Shown: piece after piece, positions 1 to 9,985 of the stretch
How positions within the stretch are numbered: position 1 is the stretch's first letter
How the letters are laid out: each line of letters begins with the position of its first letter
Assembly: GCA_022495005.1 (NCBI GenBank)
Contig: JAGYXB010000362.1
Span: 496,001 to 560,000, forward strand
Direction: 5' to 3'
Length of the DNA stretch: 64,000 bases
From: Rhyacophila brunnea
Lineage: Eukaryota > Arthropoda > Insecta > Trichoptera > Rhyacophilidae
Notes under the pieces: generated by a model
Told to the model about the DNA's origin: nothing
Databases searched by the model: none
Seen by the model: only the letters and a program-made list of their open reading frames with translations
Translations under genes and position numbers: made by a program

Positions 1-300
1 TACTCAAATATTTTGTTTGCTGGATTAAATTTAAATCATATTTTTGCTCTAAACATTCTTGAAAATGAATAGATGGGCCCTTCTGCCACCTGAGTACCGA
101 ATGTATTATCAAGATTCGCAACTTCACCCCTTCGTAAAACCGCTGTGGTTAAAATAGGCAGGCTATATCTGAGTCCTCGTAGGGAAGCGTGGGGGAAACT
201 GACAGTAGAGGAGTCACGGTTGTACAAACATGGAAAGACACCATGGAATTTCTTGACATAGGCATGCAAACTGGGCCGGATGAAGCAGTTTTCACGAATA
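1..300. repeat. dispersed repeat fragment at window edge
   Basis: The first ~110 bases share a diverged direct repeat with 21,395-21,505. Both contain ATTTTGTTTGCT, then TTATTTTTGCT-like sequence, CATTCTTGAAAATGA, a GATGG step and an ACTACCGAA or GAGTACCGAA step in the same order. Nothing in the rest of this stretch looks like a conserved protein. It is probably an old dispersed element cut by the window edge; its class is unknown. Confidence 0.45.
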
Positions 301-352
301 ATGTAATGTGCGAAATCTGTTTTGACACCTTTTATTAATTGTGGACTTTAGT

Positions 353-703
353 AAAGCGTCAATTACATTGAGCTACTTTACGAGCTGTTTATTGGCGAAT
401 TTAATAGCGGGCGATTCAGCTACAGCGATTATTGATGACACACAAAACTTTCCATTCGCTGAGAAGCCACAAGCCAGCGACTATTTTGACAGAACATAGT
501 TCGTTTTTTTGCTACTGCGCAAACGCAGTATGCCCACACGCCGGCGTGTAGCGTGTAAAGTTGACCGGCTTTCAACTTTTCTCGGTACAGTGTTTACAAT
601 CTGCTTGTTAGCTTGTTCGATGATTACACTGGGCGACTTTACAGGCAGATTGTAAATTCGCCAACAAACAGCTCGTAAAGTAGCTCAATGTAAATGACGC
701 TTA
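353..703. mobile_element. MITE with ~50-bp terminal inverted repeats
   Basis: Bases 353-405 and the reverse complement of 650-703 are nearly identical, running AAGCGTC, then TACATTGAGCTACTTTACGA, then GCTGTTT and GGCGAATTTA. The ~350-bp body has no coding capacity. This is the layout of a non-autonomous DNA transposon. The target duplication is not clear, so the superfamily is left open. Confidence 0.75.
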
Positions 704-841
704 AAAAAATAAATGCATGTTAATCATAACAAAATCAAGATTGATAATGTGGATTTGCTCAGTAATACATGAGGATTTTTTTTAGCCGTGACTGCACTAT
801 GTCAATTCCCCTTCGACAAGTGAACTGAGTTTTAATAAAAG

Positions 842-1117
842 TTTATTTTTTTCACCTCGCCTGATCAATTTTGTCAACTTCTTTCATAAAATGGGGGAAA
901 CGATTATAGAGTTCAGAAAACGCTAGCATAGAGTGCAATTGGATAAAAACATAGACGGAAAAGATGAGGAAAAATTACTTTTCAAAATAACAATGTAAAA
1001 GTATCGACAGATGACTGTGATAACTATGACAAAAGTCAAAAAAGGCAGTAAACAAACTCGCGAGAGCTAAAAATGCAAAACGTTCCTAGCAGCGATGAAA
1101 TTAATAGTTTTTTACAA
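842..1117 (-). other. 3' UTR of NC2-alpha with candidate poly(A) signal
   Basis: Downstream of the NC2-alpha stop codon (TGA at 1120-1118, minus strand) the sequence is AT-rich and non-coding. The first clear AATAAA on the minus strand lies at 847-842, about 270 nt past the stop. The MITE at 353-703 begins only 138 bp further on. The cleavage site itself is not visible. Confidence 0.5.
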
Positions 1118-2266
1118 TCAGGTATCGTAGTCTTCATCCAGTTGAATCTCGACGGACTTACTTTTCGGAAGGGAGGCAGATGCGCTCCTCTGCGTTGAGA
1201 TTATCGGTAACAGAGGGGGCGGTTCATTGGGAAAATTACTCTTCCTCTTTTTACTCATCGAACAACCTGATGGACTGGGGTTTTCAATCCCGTCTGAGTC
1301 AAGCCGGGACGGGTCGAGGCGGGGAGGCATAACGGCACCGACAGCCGTAAGAGGAGGCATCCGGATGGCGGGCGACCCTCTCGTGGCCTCTGAAGAAGAC
1401 CTCTTGAGCAGTGGAGGCGGGGCTCTCTTCGGGCAGGCGTCAGACCTCCCAGGCGGATCGGGGAAGAAATTTCCTTCGTGACGTGGAGTCCTCGGCTGCC
1501 ACGTGAGCGACGGTGTGAATGGGGAACCACTTTCGCCAGACTTCAGAGTCAAGGGGACGGCCGATAGATCCAGATGGAATACGGGGGTAATCGAGTCGGC
1601 GGACGCGCTACGTGTGAAAGCTCTGGAGTCCACGCGGAGTTCAGGCGGTCGCGTTTCCAATGCGCTTGCCGATTTGGGCACGGGGTTTCTATCATAGTCA
1701 TCCGATGGCCTGGGAAAGGCTGACGGGTTTCGCGGGGAATAGTCAGGGTTGGGGCGGATGACGGAGCCGTAGGGCGGCGGCTCTCCATCCCGACCGGCGT
1801 CTTCGTCGTCCGCCGTGCTCAACGTCTCCGTGTAAAAATTAGGCAACCGGTTGGGCCGAGACTCCCGGAGGGAGGTGTTCTGCACGGGCCCGGCCAAGCC
1901 GGCCGCATGGCGCTCTTCCGTGCGGAAGCGATCCTCAACAGGAATGTCGATGGTGGCATCGCCTGCGCCCGAAAGATGACCAATCGGATTACGGCCGTTG
2001 TTGTACGTTCTAGGAGGCCGGTTAGAATTGTAGGGCAGTCTCTTTCCTGTGGGATCGCATTCGTTCCCTGGATCTCCAGCACGACCATTGCGGCCAAGTG
2101 GATGACGGAGGAGAGCAAGTCCGGTGGGGGACAGAGCGGTGGCGGGGGGACCAGAAGGTCCGGCTGGGACATCTGGGAATCTACAGGTACTGGGAGAGCT
2201 GTCTGCACTCTGACTCAATGCCGACTCTTTCTCCTCCGCCTGACTCATGTCCGGAATGTTCTTCAC
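1118..2266 (-). CDS. NC2alpha: NC2-alpha exon 4 (C-terminal tail)
   Basis: The acceptor is TTTTCAG just before 2266 and the TGA stop is at 1120-1118. The exon starts V-K-N-I-P-D-M-S-Q, directly continuing the conserved F-D-F-L-K-D-L of exon 3, then gives 382 residues rich in Ser, Pro and Arg. Clusters such as [19 protein letters not shown] and [12 protein letters not shown] are possible kinase sites by inference. A basic patch, SKKRKS, could serve nuclear import. The exon is far more GC-rich than the surrounding DNA, which creates several long shadow reading frames in other frames. Confidence 0.93.
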   Translation of the reverse strand: MKNIPDMSQAEEKESALSQSADSSPSTCRFPDVPAGPSGPPATALSPTGLALLRHPLGRNGRAGDPGNECDPTGKRLPYNSNRPPRTYNNGRNPIGHLSGAGDATIDIPVEDRFRTEERHAAGLAGPVQNTSLRESRPNRLPNFYTETLSTADDEDAGRDGEPPPYGSVIRPNPDYSPRNPSAFPRPSDDYDRNPVPKSASALETRPPELRVDSRAFTRSASADSITPVFHLDLSAVPLTLKSGESGSPFTPSLTWQPRTPRHEGNFFPDPPGRSDACPKRAPPPLLKRSSSEATRGSPAIRMPPLTAVGAVMPPRLDPSRLDSDGIENPSPSGCSMSKKRKSNFPNEPPPLLPIISTQRSASASLPKSKSVEIQLDEDYDT

Positions 2267-5200
2267 CTGAAAATAGATTGTAGATTAGAGATCAGTGGAT
2301 ATTTCTGAGGTATATGTAGTGTGATACACGACTTAGAAGTGCAAAAAAAAATTTAAATAGCCTAAAATAATTCTCACCAAGTCCTTGAGGAAATCGAATC
2401 TGGACTCAGCGGATATGCAGAGCTTGACGTGTGAGGGACTGAGAGTCTTGGCATTTCTTGCGTGCGTCACCTCCAGAGATTTAGTCAGCAGCGATTCCAC
2501 AAACATCTCCAGGGTTCGAGGTATGATCGAGTTAAGGATAAATGAACATAGTATTATATTAAAGTTTTCTCGAAAAACCAATATTGAAGCAATTCTTAAG
2601 TTATTTTTGAGTGACATAGTCGCTACCGATGAAGCCATTTAGAGTAGAGTAATGAAGAAATACAATCTTAATATAATATCTTTCTTCTTTTGACCATGTC
2701 CGATCATGGAGAGATATAGGATCATATTATCATGGGCCTCCACGATGGCCCCCACAAGGGGGGCTGACAGGGCTCTAGCCTGGGGGTCTGGGCTTAGGAG
2801 GGGCCCGGCATGGCAGGTCAACCAGTTAAGCGAGATATACACACACCACAAATTTTCTCTAATAGTAAAAAAAATTCACCTGCAGCGCTATTGTCAGATA
2901 AAATTTTATTTTATAATTACTTTTAGTGTGTTTCCTGACTAATAAAAATGACTATTTATCCAACATGGCGAAGGTTCACATGTAACTTAGCTATCACAAA
3001 AGGGGTCGCGAGGAGTTCTCTGGAGTTCCGCGGGTATGTCATTTGAGAAACACTACTGTAGAACACCACACTGCCCTTAACCTTAGTGATAGGTTGGGGG
3101 GCCCGCTTCAGGATATGGGGGCCATGGCATCCACAGAGTAAAGGTTTATACAACTAAACGAATTTTTGTTTTTATGAGAAATGGATGTTAGATACATGCT
3201 CAACATTAGGTCTATACTCTGACTCCAAACACAACTTGAAAACAATATGTGAGACCCATGATTTGAACCTGCGACTCACAGTATTATAAGCCGACGCGTA
3301 AGCCACTGAGCCATCGTGGGTGTGAAATACATAGTACACTCAGGTAACAATAAAATAATTTTGTTTTATCTACATATTATAACATATAATACGGATAATT
3401 TTATTAGTGAGAAGGACGAAATTGATTTTGAGAAAGAATTAAGTATCAGTCAAAACACAGCTCTAAATTAGATAAACATGCAACACATCATCTAACACCC
3501 GTAATCGCAGCAACTTGGCCTCTCATATGACTCATTATGATGAATTATTAAGACTGTCACCTACATGCGTTGCAGATACGCCGATTGGGTCTTGGAAGAG
3601 CAGGCAGCCTATAATGATTTTTCAAGGAAAATCATCACAGTGACGAGGCATATTTTCACCTCAATGGGTATGTTAATAAGCAAAACTGCCATATTTGGGA
3701 CGAGAAAAACCCGCCAGTGATTTAAGAGACCGTTACATGCTGCGAAAGTTAGTGTTTGGTGCGATTTTTGGCCTGAAAGCAAACTTCTTCGAAAATCATG
3801 AAAGAGCGATCGTTTCGGTCAATAGCATCTACTATAGGGAAATGAAAACTGGTTTTTGTTAAAATTTAGAATCTGAAAGCATGTCGTCCAACAGGATGGG
3901 GCCACATGCCATACCGCTCGTTAAACAGTGGCTTTATTGTGTGAAATGTTCGATAGCCATTTAATTTAGATACTTTAACCCATTGGAGACAGTGAATTTT
4001 TGAAAAAGGCACAATGATTACTAAAATTGATATAACTCATTTATTATGCATTTAATTCAAATAAATCCTTTGAATACATGTAGGTATTGAATTCTTCTAT
4101 TATTTATTTATAGTTTGAGCTAATTTTGTGTATAATTGGAATCAAGAAAACATGTCAAATATAGGTTTTTGTGTTTTTTTAGCCTTTTTGTATGTATGTA
4201 TCATGTAAATGATAAAATAAAGATATACTAAAACTGGAGCTAAACATTAATACTCATCAATATACTGCCGACCTCTGGTCTAGGCCAACAATCCGTAAAC
4301 TCTTAACACGCTGAAGGACAAGATCCTTAAGGTTATGGCCGAGACAGAGCCCGAAATGTGTGAAAAAGTCATCTAAAATTGGCTGTAAGATGGTCCAGGG
4401 TCATTTGAATGATAGTTTGTTCCATGTGCAATTGCAATGACTAAATCATCGATTGAAATAAATATATTCGTAAAAAGTTAACAGTATGTGTTTTATTTAA
4501 AAAAAACAAATCTGTGCTAGAGCTTGGATAAACCTTTACAGCTTGATAGAACTAACACGCTTTTGGCGAGGTCTCAACATTGGACGTGTTAATCTTTATT
4601 TATGATCCACCAGTATAAGTTGTCCGCTGAGTGAGGGCGCCACTTTCTAATTGACATATCATTCAATATTTTTTATACTGTGATAAGCTTAGTTCTAAAT
4701 TCGAACACATGACGATTTATGATGGTACATTATTTTAAAAGGATGGTAAATTAATCCTTTCCACGCGGACGGAATACCTGTTGTACACTATTGGCCATTA
4801 GATATAATTAGCATGTTATTTAAAGTTGACTCCTTGAAGTTCCTGTCATGTATTCCAAAATTTTACCGCGTTTACACGTGCATGGATTTACTGCTGACAG
4901 TACGTATTATCACAGCCATAATAAGAAAATCTATGTGTAAACATGTATTATCGTGTGAGTTGCAAGATTGCATGCATGTATCAAAAAAGTTTTGAAGCTT
5001 GTGAATTTTTACGTGACAGATGGAACTTGTGCGATATCTGCGCCTGCGCAGTAGATAGCGGCTTTTCACAACCAGTGAAATAGCACCTTACAATGACAAC
5101 ATCGCATCTCGCTTACACTTGAAGAATGAGATTGGTGAGACAGTCAGCACTTTTACGTGTAAACAGTTATTATCGCGATAGTTTAATTTACACCAAATTG

Positions 5201-6012
5201 GTGCCAGTAACCCAAAAATAAGTAGGTATGTTGTGTTAGGTTTTTGGTCTCAAAACACTTTAACCACAAAACGGCATGGAGTACTGTATCTTTACCCCCT
5301 TCCCAATTTAGTATGAAAGATGACGAAACGGGCAAATCTTTTTACTTACTATTAAACTGCCACATCGTACTTGAATCAACAAAAATATATAAAATAGGTA
5401 TGCACTTAATGTACAATAAATTATGAAATTTTATAGGACTTAATTGTGACTTCTACAAAGTATAATAATTTATCAGGTGAGTCTAGCTGTGCATGCTTTA
5501 ATTAGGTATCTATAAAGTAGACTAAAGAATACTTGCCTAAAATTGTATGACTTCTACTGTCAAATTTATGTCATGTTTTTTTGGCCATTTCAAGATTTCC
5601 ACTATACGATACGACTATATGAATTAGAAATAGCTATACATACTTTTCGAATTCATAGCTCATTCAAAAAAAATCATTGAATACATTGTCTCATCAGCAT
5701 TTTGTAAACAAAGACTGGAGGAATGTCTGCAATATACGTCTTGATAATAAAGAACCAAAATGTCATTGGTAGGTTTTAGCGTGAAAAAGGATATAGATTA
5801 TAACTGGAACTGCTTGTGCAACCTTTCCCACTTCTTCGTCGGTTTGCATTATCTTCTTGATGCGTCCCTAAAATAATTAATTTAAAATTGTGTTAAAGGA
5901 TAGGCTTGTCAAATTACGCACATACTCCACAACAACTCTAAACTCTCGGCAATTTCATTAATTTACTCACAGCTGGAAACCGTGCATTGTATTTCTTCTT
6001 TTTGGAAGGCAT
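1118..6012 (-). CDS. NC2alpha: NC2-alpha / DRAP1, negative cofactor 2 alpha subunit (whole gene, 4 exons)
   Basis: This is the histone-fold subunit of negative cofactor 2. The family pairs with Dr1 (NC2-beta), binds the TBP-DNA complex in the nucleus and blocks TFIIA/TFIIB entry at TATA promoters. Joined exons 6012-5971, 5867-5795, 2520-2378 and 2266-1118 give 469 codons including the stop, in frame throughout. The protein opens [19 protein letters not shown], followed by [19 protein letters not shown] and [12 protein letters not shown]. This matches the DRAP1 N-terminus and histone fold (about residues 10-86). Residues 87-468 are a Ser/Pro-rich, probably disordered tail ending in DEDYDT; at 468 residues it is longer than vertebrate DRAP1 (about 200). 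The start has A at -3 (gtcaaaATGCC). Intron 2 is AT-AC (separate entry). The gene lies divergently from RBM25. Confidence 0.95.
2378..2520 (-). CDS. NC2alpha: NC2-alpha exon 3 (histone fold helices 2-3)
   Basis: This 143-nt exon begins immediately after the AC that ends the U12-type intron and finishes at TTG/GTGAGAA (2378/2377). With the T carried over from exon 2 it reads [12 protein letters not shown], then [18 protein letters not shown] and RFDFLKDL, the most conserved part of the DRAP1 histone fold. Intron 3 (2377-2267, 111 nt) is an ordinary GT-AG intron. Confidence 0.95.
2681..3327 (-). mobile_element. tRNA-derived SINE, long form
   Basis: On the minus strand the head at 3327-3245 carries an A-box-like TGGCTCAGTGG (3313-3303) and a B-box-like GGTTCAAATC (about 3268-3259). 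The body matches the copy at 8009-8258 in order: ATATTGTTTT, GACCTAAT, TTGAGCA, CATCCATTTCTC, ACTCTGTGGA and a tail GATCGGACATGGTC. It is longer than that copy because of a ~400-bp GC-rich middle, including CCTGTCAGCC and TAGAGCCCTG, which recurs at 60.4-60.85 kb. It lies inside the U12 intron. Confidence 0.7.
3540..4445 (+). pseudogene. Tc1/mariner-type transposase relic
   Basis: Translated pieces match an IS630/Tc1/mariner transposase. [13 protein letters not shown] sequence near 3580 is followed by [17 protein letters not shown] (3639-3690), which holds the first catalytic Asp. Then [12 protein letters not shown] appears near 3885-3920 with the second Asp. A C-terminal piece ([16 protein letters not shown] and [13 protein letters not shown]) lies at 4290-4440. 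Frames shift several times, and an AT-rich ~250-bp stretch (3990-4260) separates the halves. It cannot encode a working enzyme. Terminal repeats were not identified. Confidence 0.75.
5225..5305. repeat. partial copy of the palindromic MITE at 11.85 kb
   Basis: The stretch GTTAGGTTTTTGGTCTC, then AAAACACTTTAACCAC and GGCATGGAGTACTGTATC, matches the right arm of the element at 11,848-12,015. It lies inside the U12 intron of NC2-alpha and shows no coding potential. Confidence 0.5.
5795..5867 (-). CDS. NC2alpha: NC2-alpha exon 2 (histone fold helix 1 and start of helix 2)
   Basis: This 73-nt exon follows acceptor ATTTTAG (5868) and reads [17 protein letters not shown] then QAVPVII plus one base. 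It joins exon 1 in phase 0 through a 103-nt GT-AG intron (5970-5868, GTGAGT to TTTTAG). It ends at T5795, just before ATATCCTTT. No nearby GT would give the conserved residues that follow. Confidence 0.95.
5971..6012 (-). CDS. NC2alpha: NC2-alpha exon 1 (start codon)
   Basis: ATG at 6012-6010 starts [14 protein letters not shown], the basic N-terminus shared by DRAP1 proteins, and ends at GCT/GTGAGT. The context gtcaaaATGCC supports this start. The 5' UTR should lie above 6013; no TATA box or defined start site could be recognised there. Confidence 0.95.
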
Positions 6013-6615
6013 TTTGACTTTTAGACCGATTGGTAATTTTGATTTATCAATCAAATGATAGTAGATTTACGACGATTAAAAACATTTTTCTCCTAAATTT
6101 GAGGTTATCGAGAGGATGTTAACACTTTCGGTACTCATACTTTCTTTTCTTTTATGAATGTTGTCTATGGCCATTGTAGGCTACAAAAAGACCCTTAATT
6201 TAAAAAAATACGATATTATAAAGAGATGTTTTTTAGTTAAAATATAAAATATTAATATGTAATAAGCATCATAAAAAAGCGCGGGCGTCGACTTTGAAAT
6301 TGAACAATCATAATGTCACCTTATTCCAAAAAGATTAAAGACCCAACAATACACAAAAAAAAATTAATTAACAGATCATTATAATATTAATGCATTCGAT
6401 GTGGAGTATTTTTTTCATTTCGCATCATTTTATTTAGTATGTATTATTGTATTATAAATATAATATGATTACAAATTTAAAATCAAGCGGTGCATAACAT
6501 CAATCGGCGATGAACAAAACCAAAGAGACAAACTATATAGGTACCTACTGCCAACCGTATACCTACTGACCCAGGTAAGGCGGATGTTGGTGCCCTTTTG
6601 AGATGTGGCCACCGA
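6013..6615. other. presumed 5' UTR/promoter region of NC2-alpha, no motif seen
   Basis: This is AT-rich DNA upstream of the NC2-alpha start. It must hold the promoter, but no TATA, clear initiator or second gene is visible. The stretch 6180-6560 is low-complexity AT with a few CpG-containing patches near 6280. Confidence 0.4.
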
Positions 6616-6774
6616 CATTACAAACTTATCTAAAGAATGGATGGGGGAGCCACCGTCGAAAACTACCCAATCAAGACTCGCAACTGGACAGAGTCTGACA
6701 TTCGAACGACGTTTTCAAAATGGCGTCCATATGGTAGTTCCATTTTTGACCGTTCTTTAGATAAGTTTGTAGGA
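6616..6774. repeat. palindromic MITE-like repeat
   Basis: TTACAAACTTATCTAAAGAA at 6618-6637 is mirrored by TTCTTTAGATAAGTTTGTA at 6753-6771, allowing a G/C mismatch near the arm base. The loop of about 110 bp is moderately GC-rich. A related weaker palindrome follows at 6931-7004, with GGAAATGGTTTGAGA facing TCTCGAACCATTTC. Both look like small inverted-repeat elements. Confidence 0.6.
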
Positions 6775-7564
6775 CTGTATGTCACTGTCGACCATAGCTA
6801 TCGACACAATTTCGGTGGTCCAAGTCAGACGAATGACGAATCAATTCGCCGTGTATCTTTCAACCTGAATGAAACAAATCAAACTAAACCATGGACAATA
6901 TACGTACAAATTGTATGAATAGAAAGTAGACCGGAAATGGTTTGAGATTTGACGTTTGGTTCAGTGTATCATTGAAAATCAAACCGTTCTCGAACCATTT
7001 CGGACGATCCATAGACTAATGACGATCTGTCAAAGTGATGATAGGCATTATTCAGCATTTATATATCGTGAGATGTTCATATTAATATTTTTGACATTTA
7101 CACCATAGGAGTTCACTTGAATTATGTATATTATAGATTAATAATCAATACCTATTATTCATAACTAACCATACGCGAACAAGAAGCCGCTTTTGGTCTT
7201 ATTATCAAAAAATCTAGCCATATTTTCTATGGTAAGAGTTCGATCTAATATCATTACGTACTTGTAATTATTATCATGTCAGACCAAGAATTATTTTCAT
7301 TTTATTTACGTAATTATATTGTAACGGAGGTTCTAAACTACAAACTATCTTAAATCAATCCGGAAAGATCAGGTTTTATATTATTAGGTACCTACCTAAC
7401 GAATTTTATCAATTTAATATGTCCAATTGTCGTCTAAGTCACAATATCATACCTACTGTCGACATGAATACAATCTAACAAGTGGGCAATTATGAAAAGC
7501 TTTAGGCAAATGTAATTTTTTTAAACTTTTGTCATACCCATAAATCTTATAAATGAACTAAATG

Positions 7565-7777
7565 CAGCGCTCGAAATGGAAAATTTTACGAACCGGAGCG
7601 CTCGATGATTTTACGAAAATATTGTAAAATAAATAAAAAAAAAAAGTATTTTATAAAAATAAGTGTTAGGTTTTTTTGTTTTATGGCCGATCTAGCTCAG
7701 ATAGTCAAATTATTTTCCTGAGAAATTTTATTAATCAGAACGGCGCTCCGGTGCGTTCCGGTCCATTTCGAGCCCTG
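7565..7777. mobile_element. hAT-type MITE, 213 bp, with 8-bp target duplication
   Basis: The element starts CAGCGCTCGAAATGG and ends CCATTTCGAGCCCTG, imperfect terminal inverted repeats. It is flanked by ACTAAATG on both sides (7557-7564 and 7778-7785), an exact 8-bp duplication as expected for hAT transposition. A second inner pair, CCGGAGCGC and GCGCTCCGG, extends the inverted arms. It has no coding capacity. Confidence 0.88.
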
Positions 7778-7886
7778 ACTAAATGGCTACCTATTCATGA
7801 AGCATTATTTATATTTTGTACATTTAAAATAAATGAATACGACAGTTTGTTAAATTTGTGTTATTGTAGACGACGATAGGTTAGTA

Positions 7887-8600
7887 CAGGGGTCGGCAAA
7901 CTTTTGGACAAAAGGAGCCAAATATGAGTGGCACAACGGTTAAAAAAAAATCAAGAGCCATACCTACATATATTTTTATAAATATGATTAATTTAAATGA
8001 ATTAATTACACCCACGGTGGCCGCGCGGCTTAAGCGTTGGAATATAAAGCCGTGGGTCCCAGGTTCGAATCCTGGGTCGGGCAAATACACATATTGTTTT
8101 TCAATTTGTGTTTTAGGGTATGGACCTAATACGTTGAGCAAGTGGCTGACATCCATTTCTCGTAAAAAAAACAAAATCTGTCAATACAAACCTCCACTCT
8201 GTGGAGGCCCATATGATCTTATCAGGATCGGACATGGTCGAAAAAAATACATTTTATAATTGTTTATTTATTAAGCGAGAAGATTTCCCGAATAAAACTA
8301 ACGTCAATATATGTTTTTATTGTTGAAATATCAAATGGAGAAAAATTTAATTTGTCGACTTTTGCAATGGGCGGATTTAAAACAATGACAATCATACCTA
8401 CCTTTTTGCCATCAACCATCACGGAGGAAAAATTAGTTTCGCGATAATGTCATTATATAATATAATGTAATACGTGTACAAACAAATCAATAATAAAAAA
8501 TAAAAATTCTAAATTTTTGCAAAAGTTTTGTAAAAAATGTGAATTGGGAATTTGGCAAAGAGCCGCATGTGGCTCGCGAGCCGCGGTTTGCCGACCCCTG
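7887..8600. mobile_element. non-autonomous hAT element, 714 bp, carrying a SINE
   Basis: The terminal repeats CAGGGGTCGGCAAAC and GTTTGCCGACCCCTG are perfect, and GGTTAGTA flanks both ends (7879-7886 and 8601-8608), an exact 8-bp target duplication. The right end read inward (GCGGCTCGCGAGCC, then GCGGCTCTTTG) is the same as the hAT fragment at 61,109, which retains transposase code. The interior holds the tRNA-derived SINE at 8009-8258 and otherwise AT-rich filler. Confidence 0.92.
8009..8258 (+). mobile_element. tRNA-derived SINE, short form, inside the hAT element
   Basis: The head has A-box-like GTGGCCGCGCGG (8017-8028) and a perfect B box GGTTCGAATCC (8062-8072). The body follows with ATATTGTTTTTCA, GGACCTAATACGTTGAGCA, CATCCATTTCTCG and CACTCTGTGGAGGCCC. 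The tail is GGATCGGACATGGTCG followed by an A-rich end. The order matches the minus-strand copy at 2681-3327, minus that copy's GC-rich middle. It is not a functional tRNA gene: the acceptor and anticodon arms do not fold into a cloverleaf as read by eye. Confidence 0.8.
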
Positions 8601-8879
8601 GGTTAGTATTTCATAACAAGTTGATGTTTCAATAAATGTGTTTCTGTTTTAGAGGCTAATATGTTATTGAATTAATTTTAAGTACTGGCAACACTAAGTA
8701 GTCGTCAGAAAAGCGTTCCCATGGACATTCTGCCAAGCGGTCCCAAATCCAACAAATCAAACGGTTCCATTTGATTTGTTTTATTCAGGTTGAATGAAAC
8801 GTACCTATTGTCAAGATGTGCTGCCATTTATATGCCGTTACGTATTGTCTATGCCTATCAGTGCTGCCAACCGAACTAT

Positions 8880-9216
8880 AATTAAAATAGGTACTATAAG
8901 CGCTTGGCCGTAGTCATGGGGCGTGTACGACGCGGAATTGGCGCGGGGACGGGCACGGGTAGAGTGTCCGTAGTAGCCCGCGCGCGTCCGGTCGTGTTCA
9001 GTGTCAAATCAGGGATAGGAAACCATAAACACAGAAAAGTTTTTGCTGGGAAAACTCCTATTTGAAATGGCAAAACTTTGCAGAAAAATATGGGGACCAT
9101 GAAATCAATATGGAAAACACTTTAACAGAAGAATTTTGTAACTTATACAAGAAACTGCGGGAACAACCAGACAAATTTTTCGAATTAGAGTTACATGCGC
9201 AAATGTTTGATTAAGT
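8880..9216 (+). pseudogene. CpG-rich patch followed by a PIF/Harbinger-like coding remnant
   Basis: Bases 8920-9000 are unusually CpG-rich for the window. From about 9068 an open stretch reads NFAEKYGDHEINMENTLTEE, then FCNLYKKLREQPDKFFELEL and HAQMFD, stopping at TAA near 9213. The pattern LY-K-LR--P-KFF----R--FD resembles the N-terminal part of PIF/Harbinger-type transposases. The match is short and read by eye, so the family is tentative. The rest of a transposase is absent. Confidence 0.35.
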
Positions 9217-9985
9217 ATATTCAAATTGATTTAAGGTTTTTACTATTCTTTTTGAGTCATTTTTTGCGATCCGAGTATCGCATTTCGGCATCTTCAAACA
9301 CCACCAATGGTGAATACACACTGTCATCTAATACAGTTAATTCCTGTTTATTTGGTAAATTCATATTTATTAATTTTAATTTAAATTCAATCAAGTACCC
9401 TTGGTCGATAATATATTTTGATTATATATTGGATAATATATATGGAAACTAAGTTTAAAATTGACTTTTCGGTTCATATGGTGTAAATGTAGGTGTAGAG
9501 TATACGCTTCATAACTTTTCACCCCGGCTCTAGGATGGAAATGACGTACCTACTTAATATATTTAATTTTTATTATGTTTATATTTTTTTATTAAGGAAA
9601 ACAAACATTTACGTAGATTACAAATATGTATAAAATAGACTAGAAAAAAGATATTGCAACCAGCAAAGTTTCCATATAAATTAAAATATAGTTAAGCCTA
9701 ACAATATATAAAGCAAGAAGAACATAAAATACAGAAAAATTCGATAAAGAGATAAATGAAAAAGAATATTGAATTATTATATACAAAAAAAAAACATTTT
9801 TTAAGTACCTTTATAAATATAAGTAAGATAAGTATACAATATTATAAGTATCTGTGTTAAGAATTATTGAAATTTAAAGATATTATTTTTACATAATTAT
9901 AATATTATTTATATAGTGAAAAGTGCAAAATTATAAAACGTATACCTATTTTACATCACTTCGCACTATCTATGCTTTGCGAAGA
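9217..9985. other. AT-rich intergenic stretch, nothing recognised
   Basis: Very AT-rich intergenic DNA with A-runs and short TATAT tracts. No conserved reading frame, terminal repeat or RNA gene could be seen. Confidence 0.5.

Larger units (their letters stand above)
2521..5794 (-). other. U12-type AT-AC intron of NC2-alpha (3,274 nt)
   Basis: Reading the minus strand, exon 2 ends ..ATAATCT and the intron opens ATATCCTTTTTC, which fits the minor-class 5' splice consensus ATATCCTTT exactly. The intron ends TATCCTTAAC, TCGATCATAC. TCCTTAAC is the minor-class branch consensus, with the branch A about 11 nt before the terminal AC. Splicing T/CT rebuilds a serine codon and the conserved VIISRTLE. 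No GT-AG choice restores this frame. The intron also holds a SINE (2681-3327) and a Tc1/mariner relic (3540-4445). Confidence 0.93.

Noticed and set aside
1227..2308. Long plus-strand frames opposite NC2-alpha exon 4
   Set aside because: They are shadows of the GC-rich exon; the minus frame alone continues the conserved DRAP1 sequence across a clean splice.
2521..5804. GT-AG interpretation of NC2-alpha intron 2 (GT at 5804-5803)
   Set aside because: Using that GT loses the V-I-I residues, there is no AG acceptor just before the exon 3 code, and the frame is not restored. The AT-AC reading fits every consensus.
8011..8085. tRNA gene with good A and B boxes
   Set aside because: The promoter boxes are good, but the arms do not make a cloverleaf, the sequence continues into a SINE body shared with 2681-3327, and it lies within a hAT element.
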